Source: Pseudomonadales bacterium (GTDB lineage Bacteria > Pseudomonadota > Gammaproteobacteria > Pseudomonadales > Azotimanducaceae). From it: 64,000 nt of DNA. The translations under genes and the position numbers were made by a program. Position 1 is the first letter of the stretch, and every line of letters starts with the position of its first letter. The stretch covers positions 39,671-103,670 of the forward strand of contig JAJDVW010000050.1 in the NCBI GenBank assembly GCA_022825925.1, in the 5' to 3' direction. Positions 35,862 to 44,848 of the stretch are shown here, one piece after another. Under the pieces are notes generated by a model. That model searched no databases and was not told the origin of the DNA. It saw nothing but the letters and a program-made list of their open reading frames with translations.

Positions 35862-36284
35862 CTAGCCCGCCGGCAGCCGCACCGTCGCAGTCCCGAAGAC
35901 CCGCGTCTCCTCGCGCTCGTTCACGATGGAGATGTCGATCTCCACCGTACCCGCGTCCTCGTCGACATCGGTCACCACGCCGACGATGCGGTGCGGGTGA
36001 TCGACGAGCACCGGCGCGCGGAACACCGTGTCGATGGCGACGATCTCCGACTTCGGCGCCCAGCGGTGGATCATCGCCCCGAGATAGCCCTGGCTCATCA
36101 CGCCGGGCACGATCGCTCCGGGGAAGCCCTCCTTGCGGGCCGCCTCGTGATCGGTGAAACGCCCGCCGCCCCAGCCGACCTCGCGGCCGAAGCGCTTGAC
36201 GTTCTCGAGGCCTGTGTCCGGGGCGAAGGTCGGCAGTTCCGCGCCAAACTCGACGTCGCCGATGGTCCCGACCACCTCACTCAC
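35862..36284 (-). CDS. MaoC-like hydratase domain protein
   Basis: This 140-residue hot-dog-fold protein has FTDHEAARKEGFPGAIVPG, which carries the D-x4-H type catalytic pattern of R-specific enoyl-CoA hydratases in modified form (D45, H46, with A-x-K-x-G-F). It overlaps the preceding MaoC N-terminal-type gene by eight bases. Such split pairs form the two halves of a functional double hot-dog hydratase. Likely substrate is an enoyl-CoA or beta-hydroxyacyl-CoA; the specific one is unknown. Confidence 0.82.
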   Translation of the reverse strand: MSEVVGTIGDVEFGAELPTFAPDTGLENVKRFGREVGWGGGRFTDHEAARKEGFPGAIVPGVMSQGYLGAMIHRWAPKSEIVAIDTVFRAPVLVDHPHRIVGVVTDVDEDAGTVEIDISIVNEREETRVFGTATVRLPAG

Positions 36285-36723
36285 TGGACCGCTCCCGGAT
36301 CACGGTGCGCGTATCCGCGTTGGCGACGTGCGTACCGTCCTCGTCGTAGAGTTTCATCCGCCGCACGAGAAACACCATGCGGCCCGAACGCCCGGTCTTC
36401 GTGTAGATGTCGTGCATGTGGGACTTGCCGGTCAGTGTCGCGCCGGCGCGGATCGGTGCCATCCACTCGACGCCCTTGCCGGCGTCCATGCCGACCCCGC
36501 CAAGGTTCGGGAAGTCGGACGGCAGCGCGCGGCCGCCGACCAGCGTGGAGACATACGTCGGGGGCGCCTGGAAGTCGGCGTCCGCCGGGTCCGTGAAGCG
36601 CGGGTCGGTCTCGCCGCAGGCCCGCGCGTACTCGGCGAACATGTTCCCGTCGATCTCGAACCGAACCTCGTCGAACTCCCGGTTCAGGAACCCGGCCCGC
36701 AACTCGTCAATGTCGGCCTTCAA
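36277..36723 (-). CDS. MaoC dehydratase N-terminal-domain (FAS1-type) protein
   Basis: This 148-residue hot-dog-fold protein resembles the non-catalytic N-terminal half of MaoC/HadA-type dehydratases: FAEYARACGETDPRFTD near 29-45, APPTYVSTLVGG, then the hot-dog helix and strands with KSHMHDIYTKTGRSGRM. It forms a pair with the overlapping downstream gene. ATG at 36723 follows a GGGAGGA element. Confidence 0.82.
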   Translation of the reverse strand: MKADIDELRAGFLNREFDEVRFEIDGNMFAEYARACGETDPRFTDPADADFQAPPTYVSTLVGGRALPSDFPNLGGVGMDAGKGVEWMAPIRAGATLTGKSHMHDIYTKTGRSGRMVFLVRRMKLYDEDGTHVANADTRTVIRERSSE

Positions 36724-36774
36724 TGCACATCCTCCCTTGGTAGTCTCCGAAACCTCCGCTCGGCCCCTCTGTCC

Positions 36775-38298
36775 TCACCAGCGCATGTCCGTCGTCGCGA
36801 CGCCGTCCCAGGCGACGCGCTCGGCCTCGAACGGCGCTTCCCGCACCCCGGCAAGCGGGCCGATCATCATCGTCGCCCGCGTCTCGCCGTAGGGCGGCCA
36901 GGGTCCCAGGGACGCGGTGCCCGGATCGCCGTTCCGGGCGAACGCCGCCCAGGCGTCCATGGTCGCGCCGGCCAGCGCCTCCGCCGCGGGACCGGCCCCG
37001 CACATGCCGGCGATCGCCGGGGTCGCGTCATGCGTGCCGAACACGAACCCCAGTTCCACCATGTGCGGAGATCCCCAGGCTCCGTCCATCTGCGGGCTGA
37101 TCCAGTCATAGACATAGTGGTACACCGGGCCGTGGGGCCGGTGCGCGTCGAGCACGCGCGTGGACGGCACGCCCATGTAACGGCTGGTGTCGATGGCCGC
37201 AAACAGGGAACCGGCATCGACCGGGGCCAGGCGCTGCTCCCGCGCGGCCTGGCAGGCCTCGACCAGCGCCGCCGCGTCCGCGTCGGGGACCAGCACCCGT
37301 ACGCGTTCCAGCAGCTGCTCGCGGTTCTCGACCCGGGCAACCACGCCCTGCGACATCTCGTCCCGCGTGGTGCCCACCATCAACGGCATGCCTGGCTGGA
37401 CACCCGACGCGAGCGCCGGTTCCGGCCAGTCCAGGATGGTCTCTCCGTCGACCACCGGCTTGGCCCACCGCAGGCGCGCGGCCATGTCCGAACCGGCGAC
37501 GGTCTCCATGAACTGCGGAATCGCGGCCATCAGTCGTGCCGTGGTCGCTGCCCGGAGGGTCTCCGGGTCAGGCGTGCCCAGGGCCTCGAGCATCGGCTTC
37601 GCCACGTGTTCCAGGGCCTCGTCCACGCTGAAGGCAATCTGCCCCGGACCGCTCTGCACGATGGCCTTGTGAAAGAGCCCGCGCGCGGCCGGCATCGACA
37701 TCAGGCTGAGGACGCTCACACCCCCCGCGGACTCCCCGAAGACGGTGACGTTGTCCGGATCGCCCCCGAACGCCGCGACGTTGTCGCGCACCCACGTAAG
37801 CGCCGCGACCTGGTCCAGTAGGCCTTCGTTGCCCGTCGCGGGGATCTCGCCGTTGGTCAGTTCCTTCAGCCGCACGAAGCCGAAGGGGCCCAGGCGGTAG
37901 TTGACGGTCACGACCACGACGCCCCGCGAGGCAAGGCGGCTGCCCTCGTAGAGGACCTGGGAGCCGGCGCCCAGGGCGAACCCCCCGCCGTGGATCCACA
38001 GCATCACCGGACGCGCGCCGTCGTCGGCGGCCGGCGTGTACACGTTGAGGTAGAGGCAGTCCTCGGACTCGGGCTGGTCGACGACGAGGACCGGGGGCAC
38101 CAGCGGACTCCGCTCCTGCGGGGCGACGTTCCCGAACTCGAGGACGTCGCGTGTCTCCGTCCAGGGCGCCGGCGGCTCCGGCGGCATCCAGCGCAGCTCC
38201 CCCACGGGAGGCGCCGCGTACGGAACGCCCTTGAACGCGGAGACGCCGTTGTCCCGGGCGCCGCGTACCGGTCCGCTACGCGTCCGCACGATCGTCAT
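36775..38298 (-). CDS. Type B carboxylesterase, copy 1
   Basis: This 507-residue alpha/beta hydrolase of the carboxylesterase/lipase family has oxyanion motif HGGGF (103-107), nucleophile S190 in GESAGG, acidic residue around GTTRDE and late His region. The EDCLYLNVYTPA signature at 80-91 is conserved. No signal peptide is present, so it is likely cytoplasmic. It is a close paralogue of the next gene; both have S190 and keep the same spacing throughout. It hydrolyses carboxylic esters; specific substrate unknown. Confidence 0.9.
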   Translation of the reverse strand: MTIVRTRSGPVRGARDNGVSAFKGVPYAAPPVGELRWMPPEPPAPWTETRDVLEFGNVAPQERSPLVPPVLVVDQPESEDCLYLNVYTPAADDGARPVMLWIHGGGFALGAGSQVLYEGSRLASRGVVVVTVNYRLGPFGFVRLKELTNGEIPATGNEGLLDQVAALTWVRDNVAAFGGDPDNVTVFGESAGGVSVLSLMSMPAARGLFHKAIVQSGPGQIAFSVDEALEHVAKPMLEALGTPDPETLRAATTARLMAAIPQFMETVAGSDMAARLRWAKPVVDGETILDWPEPALASGVQPGMPLMVGTTRDEMSQGVVARVENREQLLERVRVLVPDADAAALVEACQAAREQRLAPVDAGSLFAAIDTSRYMGVPSTRVLDAHRPHGPVYHYVYDWISPQMDGAWGSPHMVELGFVFGTHDATPAIAGMCGAGPAAEALAGATMDAWAAFARNGDPGTASLGPWPPYGETRATMMIGPLAGVREAPFEAERVAWDGVATTDMRW

Positions 38299-38323
38299 GG
38301 CGGAATCCCGTCGCGCTCCGCCG

Positions 38324-39841
38324 TCAGCGCATGTCCGACGTGGCGATGCCGTCCCACGCCGCCCGTTCTCCCTCGAAAGGCGCCTCGCGCACGCCGGCGA
38401 GCGGGCCGATCATCATCGTGGCGCGGGTCTCGCCGTAGGGCGGCCACGCTCCCAGCGTCTCGGTGCTCGGGTCGCCCGTGCGCGCGAATGCGGTCCAGGC
38501 GTCCATCGTGGCGTTCGCCAGCGCGTCCGCCGCCGGGCCCCGGCCGAACATGCCGGCGGTGTCCGGGGTCACGTCGTGCGTGCCGAACACGAAGCCGATG
38601 TCGACGCCGTGCTGCGCCCCGCTCGCCCCGTCCATGGCCGGGCTGATCCAGTCGAACACGTAGTGGTACACGGGGCCGTGCGCCCGGTGGGCGTCCAGCA
38701 GCCGCGTCGACGGAACCCCCATCATGCGGCTCGTGTCGATCGCCGCGTATAGTGAAGCCGGGTCGACGGGCGCCAGGCGTTGTCCCCGGGCCGCCCGGTA
38801 AGCCTCGATGAGCGCGTTGGCATCATGACCGGGGACCAGTGAGCACACGCGCTCCGCGAGGTCGCCGTCACCCAAGCCCGCGAGGGCCGCCGTAGACATC
38901 TCGTCCCGCGTCGTGCCGACCATCAGGGGCAGGCCCGCATGGGTGCCCGAGCCGAGGATCGGCTCCGGCCAGCCGGTAATCGTCTCGCCATCGATCACCG
39001 GCTTTGCCCAGCGGTTGCGGATGGCCGGATCCGGGTTCGCGGCGGCCTCCATGAACGCCGGGACCGCGGCCTGCATCTCCTCCGTTCTGGCCGCGCGCAG
39101 CGCCTCCGGGTCGCGCGTTCCGAAGGCCTCGAGCATCGGCTTCGCGATGTAGTCCAGCGCCTCGTCGACGCTGAAGTGGGTGTGCCCCGGACCGCTCTGC
39201 ACGATGGCCTTGTGGAAGAGCCCGCGCGCGGCCGGCATCGACAGCAGGGACACGACGCTCATCCCCCCGGCCGACTCGCCGAAGATCGTGACGTTGCCCG
39301 GGTCGCCGCCGAACGCCGCGATGTTGTCGCGCACCCACTCGAGGGCCGCGGCCTGGTCGAGGATGCCCTCGTTGCCGGTCGACGGAATCTCGCCGTTGGT
39401 CAACTCCTTCAGCCGCACGAAGCCGAACGCGCCCATGCGGTAGTTGATCGTGACCACCACGACACCGCGCGAAGCCAACCCGGCGCCGTCGTACAGATCC
39501 TGCGAGCCGGACCCGATGTAGAAGCCGCCGCCGTGGATCCACACCATGACCGGCCGCGCCCCGCCGTCGGTGCCTGGCGTCGTGACATTGAGGTAGAGGC
39601 AGTCCTCCGACTCCGGCTGGTCGATCAGGAGGGCCGGCGGGATGAGCGGGCTCTTCTCCTGTGGCGCGATGTTGCCGAACTCGAGGGCGTCGCGCGTCTC
39701 CGTCCAGGGTTCCGGCGGCTGCGGCGGCATCCAGCGCAGGTCGCCCACGGGCGCCGCGGCGTACGGGATGCCCTTGAAGACGGCGAGCCCGTTATCCCGC
39801 GCGCCGCGCACCGGCCCGCTGTTGGTCTGTACGACGGTCAT
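38324..39841 (-). CDS. Type B carboxylesterase, copy 2
   Basis: This 505-residue paralogue of copy 1 has S190 in GESAGG, HGGGF at 103-107 and EDCLYLNVTTPG at 79-90. The two proteins are colinear nearly without gaps and identical over long segments such as RGVVVVT and FVRLKELTNGEIP, so this is a tandem duplication. The gap between the two genes is 25 bases and they probably form one transcript. Differences cluster in the loops after residue 210, which could change substrate preference. Confidence 0.9.
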   Translation of the reverse strand: MTVVQTNSGPVRGARDNGLAVFKGIPYAAAPVGDLRWMPPQPPEPWTETRDALEFGNIAPQEKSPLIPPALLIDQPESEDCLYLNVTTPGTDGGARPVMVWIHGGGFYIGSGSQDLYDGAGLASRGVVVVTINYRMGAFGFVRLKELTNGEIPSTGNEGILDQAAALEWVRDNIAAFGGDPGNVTIFGESAGGMSVVSLLSMPAARGLFHKAIVQSGPGHTHFSVDEALDYIAKPMLEAFGTRDPEALRAARTEEMQAAVPAFMEAAANPDPAIRNRWAKPVIDGETITGWPEPILGSGTHAGLPLMVGTTRDEMSTAALAGLGDGDLAERVCSLVPGHDANALIEAYRAARGQRLAPVDPASLYAAIDTSRMMGVPSTRLLDAHRAHGPVYHYVFDWISPAMDGASGAQHGVDIGFVFGTHDVTPDTAGMFGRGPAADALANATMDAWTAFARTGDPSTETLGAWPPYGETRATMMIGPLAGVREAPFEGERAAWDGIATSDMR

Positions 39842-39949
39842 GTGGAGCCTCCCGCAGGATGACGCAATGGCGCGGTATGCTACCCCAGTTCAACGCATCT
39901 CGACCCCAGCCGGGCGTCGCGATGGCGGCGCACACGGCCAGGATCAAGC

Positions 39950-40858
39950 ATGAACGAGCGACTCTGCATCGAGCCCGCCGACGCGACCCTCGGAGCCACC
40001 GTCACGGGAGTGAGACTCGCCGAGCTGTCCGAACGGGAATGGCGGTCCATCGAAGCGGCCTTTCATGAACGCGCCGTGCTGATCTTCCCCGGCCAGCATC
40101 TCTCCGACGACGACCAGGCCGCCTTCGGGCGCCGCTTCGGGGAACTCTCCATCGAGGGACAGCCTTTCACCAACCAGAACCCCGACGGCAGCGTGCGTCC
40201 GCCCGACGACCCGACCGTGCAGCTCCTGCGCGGCAACGAAGGCTGGCACACCGACAGCTCCTTCCAGCCGATCTCCGCCAAGGCCTCCATCCTCTCGGCG
40301 CGCAAGTTGCCGTCGCGGGGCGGCGAGACCGGCTGGGCCGACATGCGCGCCGCCTACGAGGCGCTCGAGCCCGCGATGCGCGAGCGCATCGCGAACCTCA
40401 GGGCGTACCACTCCCTGTTCCACTCCCAGGCCAAGGTCGGCCAGGGGAGCGAGAGCATGGTGAACGGTCTGGCGCAGATGCAGGCGGACGGACGCGCTGG
40501 AACCGGCATGTCGCCCGGCGATACGCCGCGGTACGAAGCGGAAGTCGAGCAGGCGCCACCGTTGCGCCCCCTGGTGAAAGCGCACCCCGTCACGGGGCGC
40601 CCCGCCCTCTACATCGGACGCCACGCCTACGGCATTCCCGGCATGAGCGAGGAGGCTTCCGAGCGTCTCCTGCAGGAACTGGTCGATTTCGCGTGCCGTC
40701 CACCGCGCGTCCTCGAACACCGCTGGAGCGTGGGGGACGTCGCGATCTGGGACAACCGCCGTGTACTGCACCGGGCTCGGCCATGGGATTCCTCCGAGCC
40801 GCGCGAGATGTTCCACGTGCGTGTCGCGGGGGACCCCGCCACCGAGACGGGCCTCTAG
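39950..40858 (+). CDS. TauD/TfdA family Fe(II)/2-oxoglutarate dioxygenase
   Basis: This 302-residue dioxygenase has facial-triad residues H100 and D102 in EGWHTDSSF and the distal H274 in VLHRARPWD, with an arginine in REMFHVRV that should bind the 2-oxoglutarate carboxylate. TfdA-like rather than TauD sequence details (RFGELSIEGQPFTNQNPDG) suggest a carboxylate or aromatic ether substrate. Next to it is a phytanoyl-CoA-type oxygenase, so two unrelated iron oxygenases sit together. Divergent from the carboxylesterases. Confidence 0.88.
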   Translation: MNERLCIEPADATLGATVTGVRLAELSEREWRSIEAAFHERAVLIFPGQHLSDDDQAAFGRRFGELSIEGQPFTNQNPDGSVRPPDDPTVQLLRGNEGWHTDSSFQPISAKASILSARKLPSRGGETGWADMRAAYEALEPAMRERIANLRAYHSLFHSQAKVGQGSESMVNGLAQMQADGRAGTGMSPGDTPRYEAEVEQAPPLRPLVKAHPVTGRPALYIGRHAYGIPGMSEEASERLLQELVDFACRPPRVLEHRWSVGDVAIWDNRRVLHRARPWDSSEPREMFHVRVAGDPATETGL

Positions 40859-40889
40859 CGCGGCCCCGTCGCGCACTCCCGGCCCCGCC

Positions 40890-41843
40890 ATGCCAGGATC
40901 CCGGATCCAACGCTTCGGAGCAGCCGAGCCCACCCCGAGCGTAGCGGAGGAGCTGTTGCGGGACGGGGTCGTGATCCTCGAGGACCTCCTGCCCCAAGAG
41001 GCCGTGGACGGCCTGAACGCAGAGTTGGCGCCCCACTTCGTATCGCCCCGGCCAGGCGCGTTCCTGGCCGCGGGCAACTCGAGCGTGGGAGGTGTCTGGG
41101 GACTGCACGCCATGTTCAGCGAACAGCTACTCCGACAGCGCGTGCTCGAGCTGGTCGACGCGATTCTGCTCCCGCGCAATCCCATGGCGGCGACGGCCAC
41201 GGCACCACCGAAGCCCGACTACGGCCGGCGCATCGTGGACCCGGGCGACGGCTGCCTGCAGCTCGTTTCCGAGGGAGACTGGGATCCGGCACGCGGTCCC
41301 AACTGCGACCACTACCGGATCACCGCGGGGGTTTCGATTCGCGTGCACCCCGGCTCGAAGGACCAACCGCTGCATCGGGACCTGACTCTGTGGGAACCCC
41401 ACGTCCCCAACGATCCGCGCACTCCGCAGTACGAGCTGGTGTTCCACCTGGCCCTGATGGACTTCACGGCGGCCAACGGCGCCACGCGCTTCGTGCCGGG
41501 GAGCCACATGTGGCCGAAGGAGCTGCTGGCGACGCAAGAGGATGTCGCCCACGCCGAAATGCCCCCCGGCGCGGCGGTCGCCTGGCTCGGCCGGACGCTG
41601 CACGGCTACGGCGCCAATCGCACGGAAACGCCACGGCACGGGGTCCTGTTCGGCTTCTCGGCCGACTGGCTCGCCCAGGAAGAAAACCAGTACCTGGCCG
41701 CCCCGCCGGAGTTCGCCCGCACGCTTCCGCTCGCGGCCATCCAGCTCCTCGGTTACCGGGCCGGCCTCCACGGCAACTACCTCCAGGGGCGGAAATCCGA
41801 GAACCTGCTCGAACCGGACGGCGACGGGCCGGCTGACGCGTAG
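40890..41843 (+). CDS. Phytanoyl-CoA dioxygenase (PhyH) family protein
   Basis: This 317-residue oxygenase has LLRDGVVILEDLLPQEAVDGL at the start (typical of the family), the Fe ligands H-R-D in QPLHRDLTLWEP and the distal His in RTLHGYGANRTETP, in which the following Arg would hold 2-oxoglutarate. The family hydroxylates CoA thioesters or small natural products; substrate here is unknown. ATG at 40890 is chosen because upstream codons read as low-complexity Arg/Ser/Pro. The 31-base gap after the TfdA-like gene suggests cotranscription. Confidence 0.85.
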   Translation: MPGSRIQRFGAAEPTPSVAEELLRDGVVILEDLLPQEAVDGLNAELAPHFVSPRPGAFLAAGNSSVGGVWGLHAMFSEQLLRQRVLELVDAILLPRNPMAATATAPPKPDYGRRIVDPGDGCLQLVSEGDWDPARGPNCDHYRITAGVSIRVHPGSKDQPLHRDLTLWEPHVPNDPRTPQYELVFHLALMDFTAANGATRFVPGSHMWPKELLATQEDVAHAEMPPGAAVAWLGRTLHGYGANRTETPRHGVLFGFSADWLAQEENQYLAAPPEFARTLPLAAIQLLGYRAGLHGNYLQGRKSENLLEPDGDGPADA

Positions 41844-41920
41844 CGCGGCCCGCGTCGAGTTCCCGGCCCGCCCCAACCGCAGTACCATCTCCGTCGTCGT
41901 CACGGGCACTCGGAGAACGG

Positions 41921-43084
41921 ATGAGCTTTCGCGCAGAGACACGGGCGTGGCTGGAAGAGAACTGCCCGGCGAGTTGCCGCGGTCCGGGCGAGGCACCCGG
42001 GGGCGGCACCAAGGCTCCGATGACCGACGACGAGCGCACCTGGCTCGAGCGCACGGCCGAACGCGGCTACACGGTCCCGACCTGGCCGGCCGAGTACGGC
42101 GGCGGCGGACTATCCCAGGACGAGAACCTCATTCTGCTCGAGGAGATGCGCCGCATCGGAGCGCGCGCGCCCGTCGCCGGCATGGGTACGGCCATGCTCG
42201 GGCCGACGTTGCTCGAGTACGGCACCGAGGAGCAGAAGAAGCGCCACATCCCGCGCATCGCCCGCGGCGAGGTATGGTGGTGCCAGGGCTACTCGGAACC
42301 GAGTTCCGGGTCCGACCTTGCGAGCCTGCGTACCCGCGCCGAGGACCAGGGCGACCACTTCCTCGTGAACGGCCAGAAGATCTGGACGTCCGGCGCCCAG
42401 TTCGCGGACTGGATCTTCTGCCTCGTCCGCACGGACCCCGATGTCCCGAAACACCAGGGCATCAGCTTCCTGCTCTTCTCCATGAACCAGCCCGGCGTCA
42501 CCGTGAAGCCGATTCGCCTGATCTCCGGCGCCTCGCCCTTCTGCGAGACCTTCTTCGACAACGCGGTGGCGCAGAAGGACGATCTGCTCGGCGAACCGAA
42601 CCGGGGCTGGACGATCGCCAAGCGGCTGCTGCAGCACGAACGCGCGGGCATCCAGTCCCTGGCGTCCGGCCGCACCCGCGAGAGCGGCCCGGACCTGCCG
42701 GACATGGCGCGTGCCTACGCCGGCGAGCGCGACGGGAGGATCGCCGACCCGACGCTGCGCCACGACATCGCCCAGCACCGCATGGACTCGCTCGCCTTCG
42801 CCCTGACCCAGCAGCGCGCGGTGCAGGAAGCCGAGGCCGACAGCACGCCCGGCGCGGCCACCTCCATCTTCAAGTACTGCGGCGCCAACCTCGGCAAGCG
42901 CAACAGCGAACTGCAGGTGTCGATGATGGGGACGAGCGCCGGCGACGCCGGGCTCTACTCCGGCGAGACCGAAGCGGAAATCCGCCGCGCCTGGCTCGCG
43001 GGGAAAGCGAGTTCCATCGCGGGCGGCAGCAACGAGGTGCAGCTCAACATCATCGCGAAGCGGGTGCTGGGGTTGCCCGACTAG
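41921..43084 (+). CDS. Acyl-CoA dehydrogenase family protein
   Basis: This 387-residue flavoprotein has the N-terminal helical domain, YSEPSSGSDLASLRTRA near 126, NGQKIWTSGAQFADWIFCLVR in the beta domain, and a C-terminal domain ending AGKASSIAGGSNEVQLNIIAKRVLGLP. This is FadE-like, normal length, and needs an electron-transfer flavoprotein encoded elsewhere. Catalytic Glu identity cannot be fixed by eye. It follows the phytanoyl-type oxygenase by 77 bases. Confidence 0.92.
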   Translation: MSFRAETRAWLEENCPASCRGPGEAPGGGTKAPMTDDERTWLERTAERGYTVPTWPAEYGGGGLSQDENLILLEEMRRIGARAPVAGMGTAMLGPTLLEYGTEEQKKRHIPRIARGEVWWCQGYSEPSSGSDLASLRTRAEDQGDHFLVNGQKIWTSGAQFADWIFCLVRTDPDVPKHQGISFLLFSMNQPGVTVKPIRLISGASPFCETFFDNAVAQKDDLLGEPNRGWTIAKRLLQHERAGIQSLASGRTRESGPDLPDMARAYAGERDGRIADPTLRHDIAQHRMDSLAFALTQQRAVQEAEADSTPGAATSIFKYCGANLGKRNSELQVSMMGTSAGDAGLYSGETEAEIRRAWLAGKASSIAGGSNEVQLNIIAKRVLGLPD

Positions 43085-43939
43085 CTAGCGCCAGCCGAGC
43101 CTTTCCAGAAAGCCCAGCATCTCCTCCAGCGTCGACTCGAAGTCGGGCTCGCGGTTGAAGAACCCGTGCCCCGCGCCGTCATACAACACGGGCCGGCAAT
43201 CGCCGCCCACCGACAGGACACGTTCGCAGTAGGCGATGGCGTCATCCACGGGCACGACCGTATCGGCCTTGCCGTGCACGATGAACGTCGGGGGATGCCC
43301 GTCCGCGACGTGATGGTACGGCGACATGGCGCGAAGGGGTCGCTCGAAAAGCCCGGCGAGTGCCTCGCTGCGCCGTGAGCCCTCGAGGTCCGCGATGACC
43401 ACCGCGGGATTGAAGAGAAGCAGCGCGTTCGGCCGCGCGACGGCGTGGTCCGGTCCCGCGGGGTGCGCCAGGGTCGCCGTGGCCGCCGCGAGATGTCCGC
43501 CGGCGGAGCCGCCCCCCGCCGCGATGCGCTTGGGGTCGATGCCCAGCTCCGGCGCGTGCGACTGTACCCAATGCAACGCATCCTGCGCGTCCGCCACCGC
43601 ATGCCAGGGACGGGTTCCGTGACGCGACGAAACGCGGTAGTCCGCGACGATCCCGACCATGCCGCGCTCCCGCAAGGCTCTTGCCTGTCGCGCGAACTGC
43701 GCGGGCGAGCCGGTCCTCCAGCCGCCGCCGAAGAAGAACACCGCGGCGGGCCGGGCGTCGGCGTCGGCTGAGCGGTCCGGCGCGAAAACCCACAGCCTGA
43801 GGGCCACGTCCTCGACGGTCTTGTAGGTGTGCTCGGTGGCGTCCGGTACGTTGGGCGGGTACGGGAAGCCGGCCTGCTGGGCCGCCGCCGCGCCGCACAG
43901 AAGGTGCGACGCCAGCAGTGTTCCGGACCACGCGTTCAT
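43085..43939 (-). CDS. Secreted alpha/beta hydrolase (esterase/lipase, BD-FAE-like)
   Basis: This 284-residue hydrolase has a short N-terminal signal (TLLASHLLCGAAAA), the HGGGW-like FFFGGGWRTGSPAQF, nucleophile S145 in AAGGGSAGGHLAA and His in YDGAGHGFFN. It is related to bifunctional feruloyl/acetyl-xylan esterases. Its start overlaps the stop of the SDR gene upstream (ATGA), so both are coupled. It abuts the convergent acyl-CoA dehydrogenase stop with no spacer. Confidence 0.88.
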   Translation of the reverse strand: MNAWSGTLLASHLLCGAAAAQQAGFPYPPNVPDATEHTYKTVEDVALRLWVFAPDRSADADARPAAVFFFGGGWRTGSPAQFARQARALRERGMVGIVADYRVSSRHGTRPWHAVADAQDALHWVQSHAPELGIDPKRIAAGGGSAGGHLAAATATLAHPAGPDHAVARPNALLLFNPAVVIADLEGSRRSEALAGLFERPLRAMSPYHHVADGHPPTFIVHGKADTVVPVDDAIAYCERVLSVGGDCRPVLYDGAGHGFFNREPDFESTLEEMLGFLERLGWR

Positions 43940-44739
43940 GTGCTTCGCTCCGGCCCGCGCAGCGTCGTTCCGCCATCCACCACGAGCACCTGCCCCGTGA
44001 TGTAGCGGGCCTGGTCGGACGCCAGGAAACGCACCGCGTGCCCGATGTCCCAGCCGGTTCCCTCGATGCCGAGCACGGAGGCGCGCACGCGCCGTTCGCG
44101 GGCCTCCGGGGTCATTCCGCGTCCGGACACCATCGGCGTGTAGACCGGGCCGGGCGCCACGCAGTTGACCCGGATTCCTTCGGGGCCGTGATCGACCGCC
44201 ATGGCGCGGGTCAGGCCAATCACGGCGCTCTTGGAGACGCTGTAGGTGGTAAGGCCCCGCGGCCGGAGCGCGGAGATCGACGACACGTTCACGATGGCGC
44301 CGCCGCCAGCCTCCCGCATGGCCGGGACCGCCGCCCGACTGGCGTGGAACATGCTGTCCACGTTGACCTCCATGACCCGCCGCCAGCGTACCGGGTCTTC
44401 CTCGACGACGTTGCCGCGGCTACCGATGCCGACGTTGTTGTCGAGGACGTCCAGGCGGCCCCAGCGGGATAGCGCCGCGTCCACCATCGCCTCGCAGTCC
44501 ACGCCGGCGGTCACGTCCGCCTCGAAGGCCACGGCCGTGCCTCCGGCTTCGTCGATCATCGCCACCGTGCGTTCCGCCAGCGCCCGGTCGCGGTCCACGC
44601 AGAGCACGCGCGCGCCGGCCGCCGCCAGCAGGATCGCCGCCGCGCGGCCGTTGCCGATGCCGTCGTGCCGCGCGCCCGCGCCCGCGACTATGGCGACCTT
44701 GCCGGCGAGGCCGTCGGCGGCGGGGATGTCCAGGGCCAT
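43936..44739 (-). CDS. Short-chain dehydrogenase/reductase
   Basis: This 267-residue SDR has a cofactor loop GAGARHDGIGNGRAAA at 20-35, NNVGIG in place of NNAG, catalytic Ser in NVSSISAL, and Y166/K170 in YSVSK. A basic residue (R50 in VDRDRAL) after the second strand does not decide NAD versus NADP. The start at 44739 is chosen because AGGAG lies eight bases upstream. It is translationally coupled to the esterase, suggesting hydrolysis of an ester followed by alcohol oxidation. Confidence 0.9.
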   Translation of the reverse strand: MALDIPAADGLAGKVAIVAGAGARHDGIGNGRAAAILLAAAGARVLCVDRDRALAERTVAMIDEAGGTAVAFEADVTAGVDCEAMVDAALSRWGRLDVLDNNVGIGSRGNVVEEDPVRWRRVMEVNVDSMFHASRAAVPAMREAGGGAIVNVSSISALRPRGLTTYSVSKSAVIGLTRAMAVDHGPEGIRVNCVAPGPVYTPMVSGRGMTPEARERRVRASVLGIEGTGWDIGHAVRFLASDQARYITGQVLVVDGGTTLRGPERST

Positions 44740-44848
44740 CCGTGGGTTCTCCTGCAAGGGAGCGGGTGCGTGTTACCGTACAGGCCGCGCGCGACTGCAC
44801 GCAACTCACCACGCAACAGGACAACGACCGGAGTCCCCGGAGACCCGC

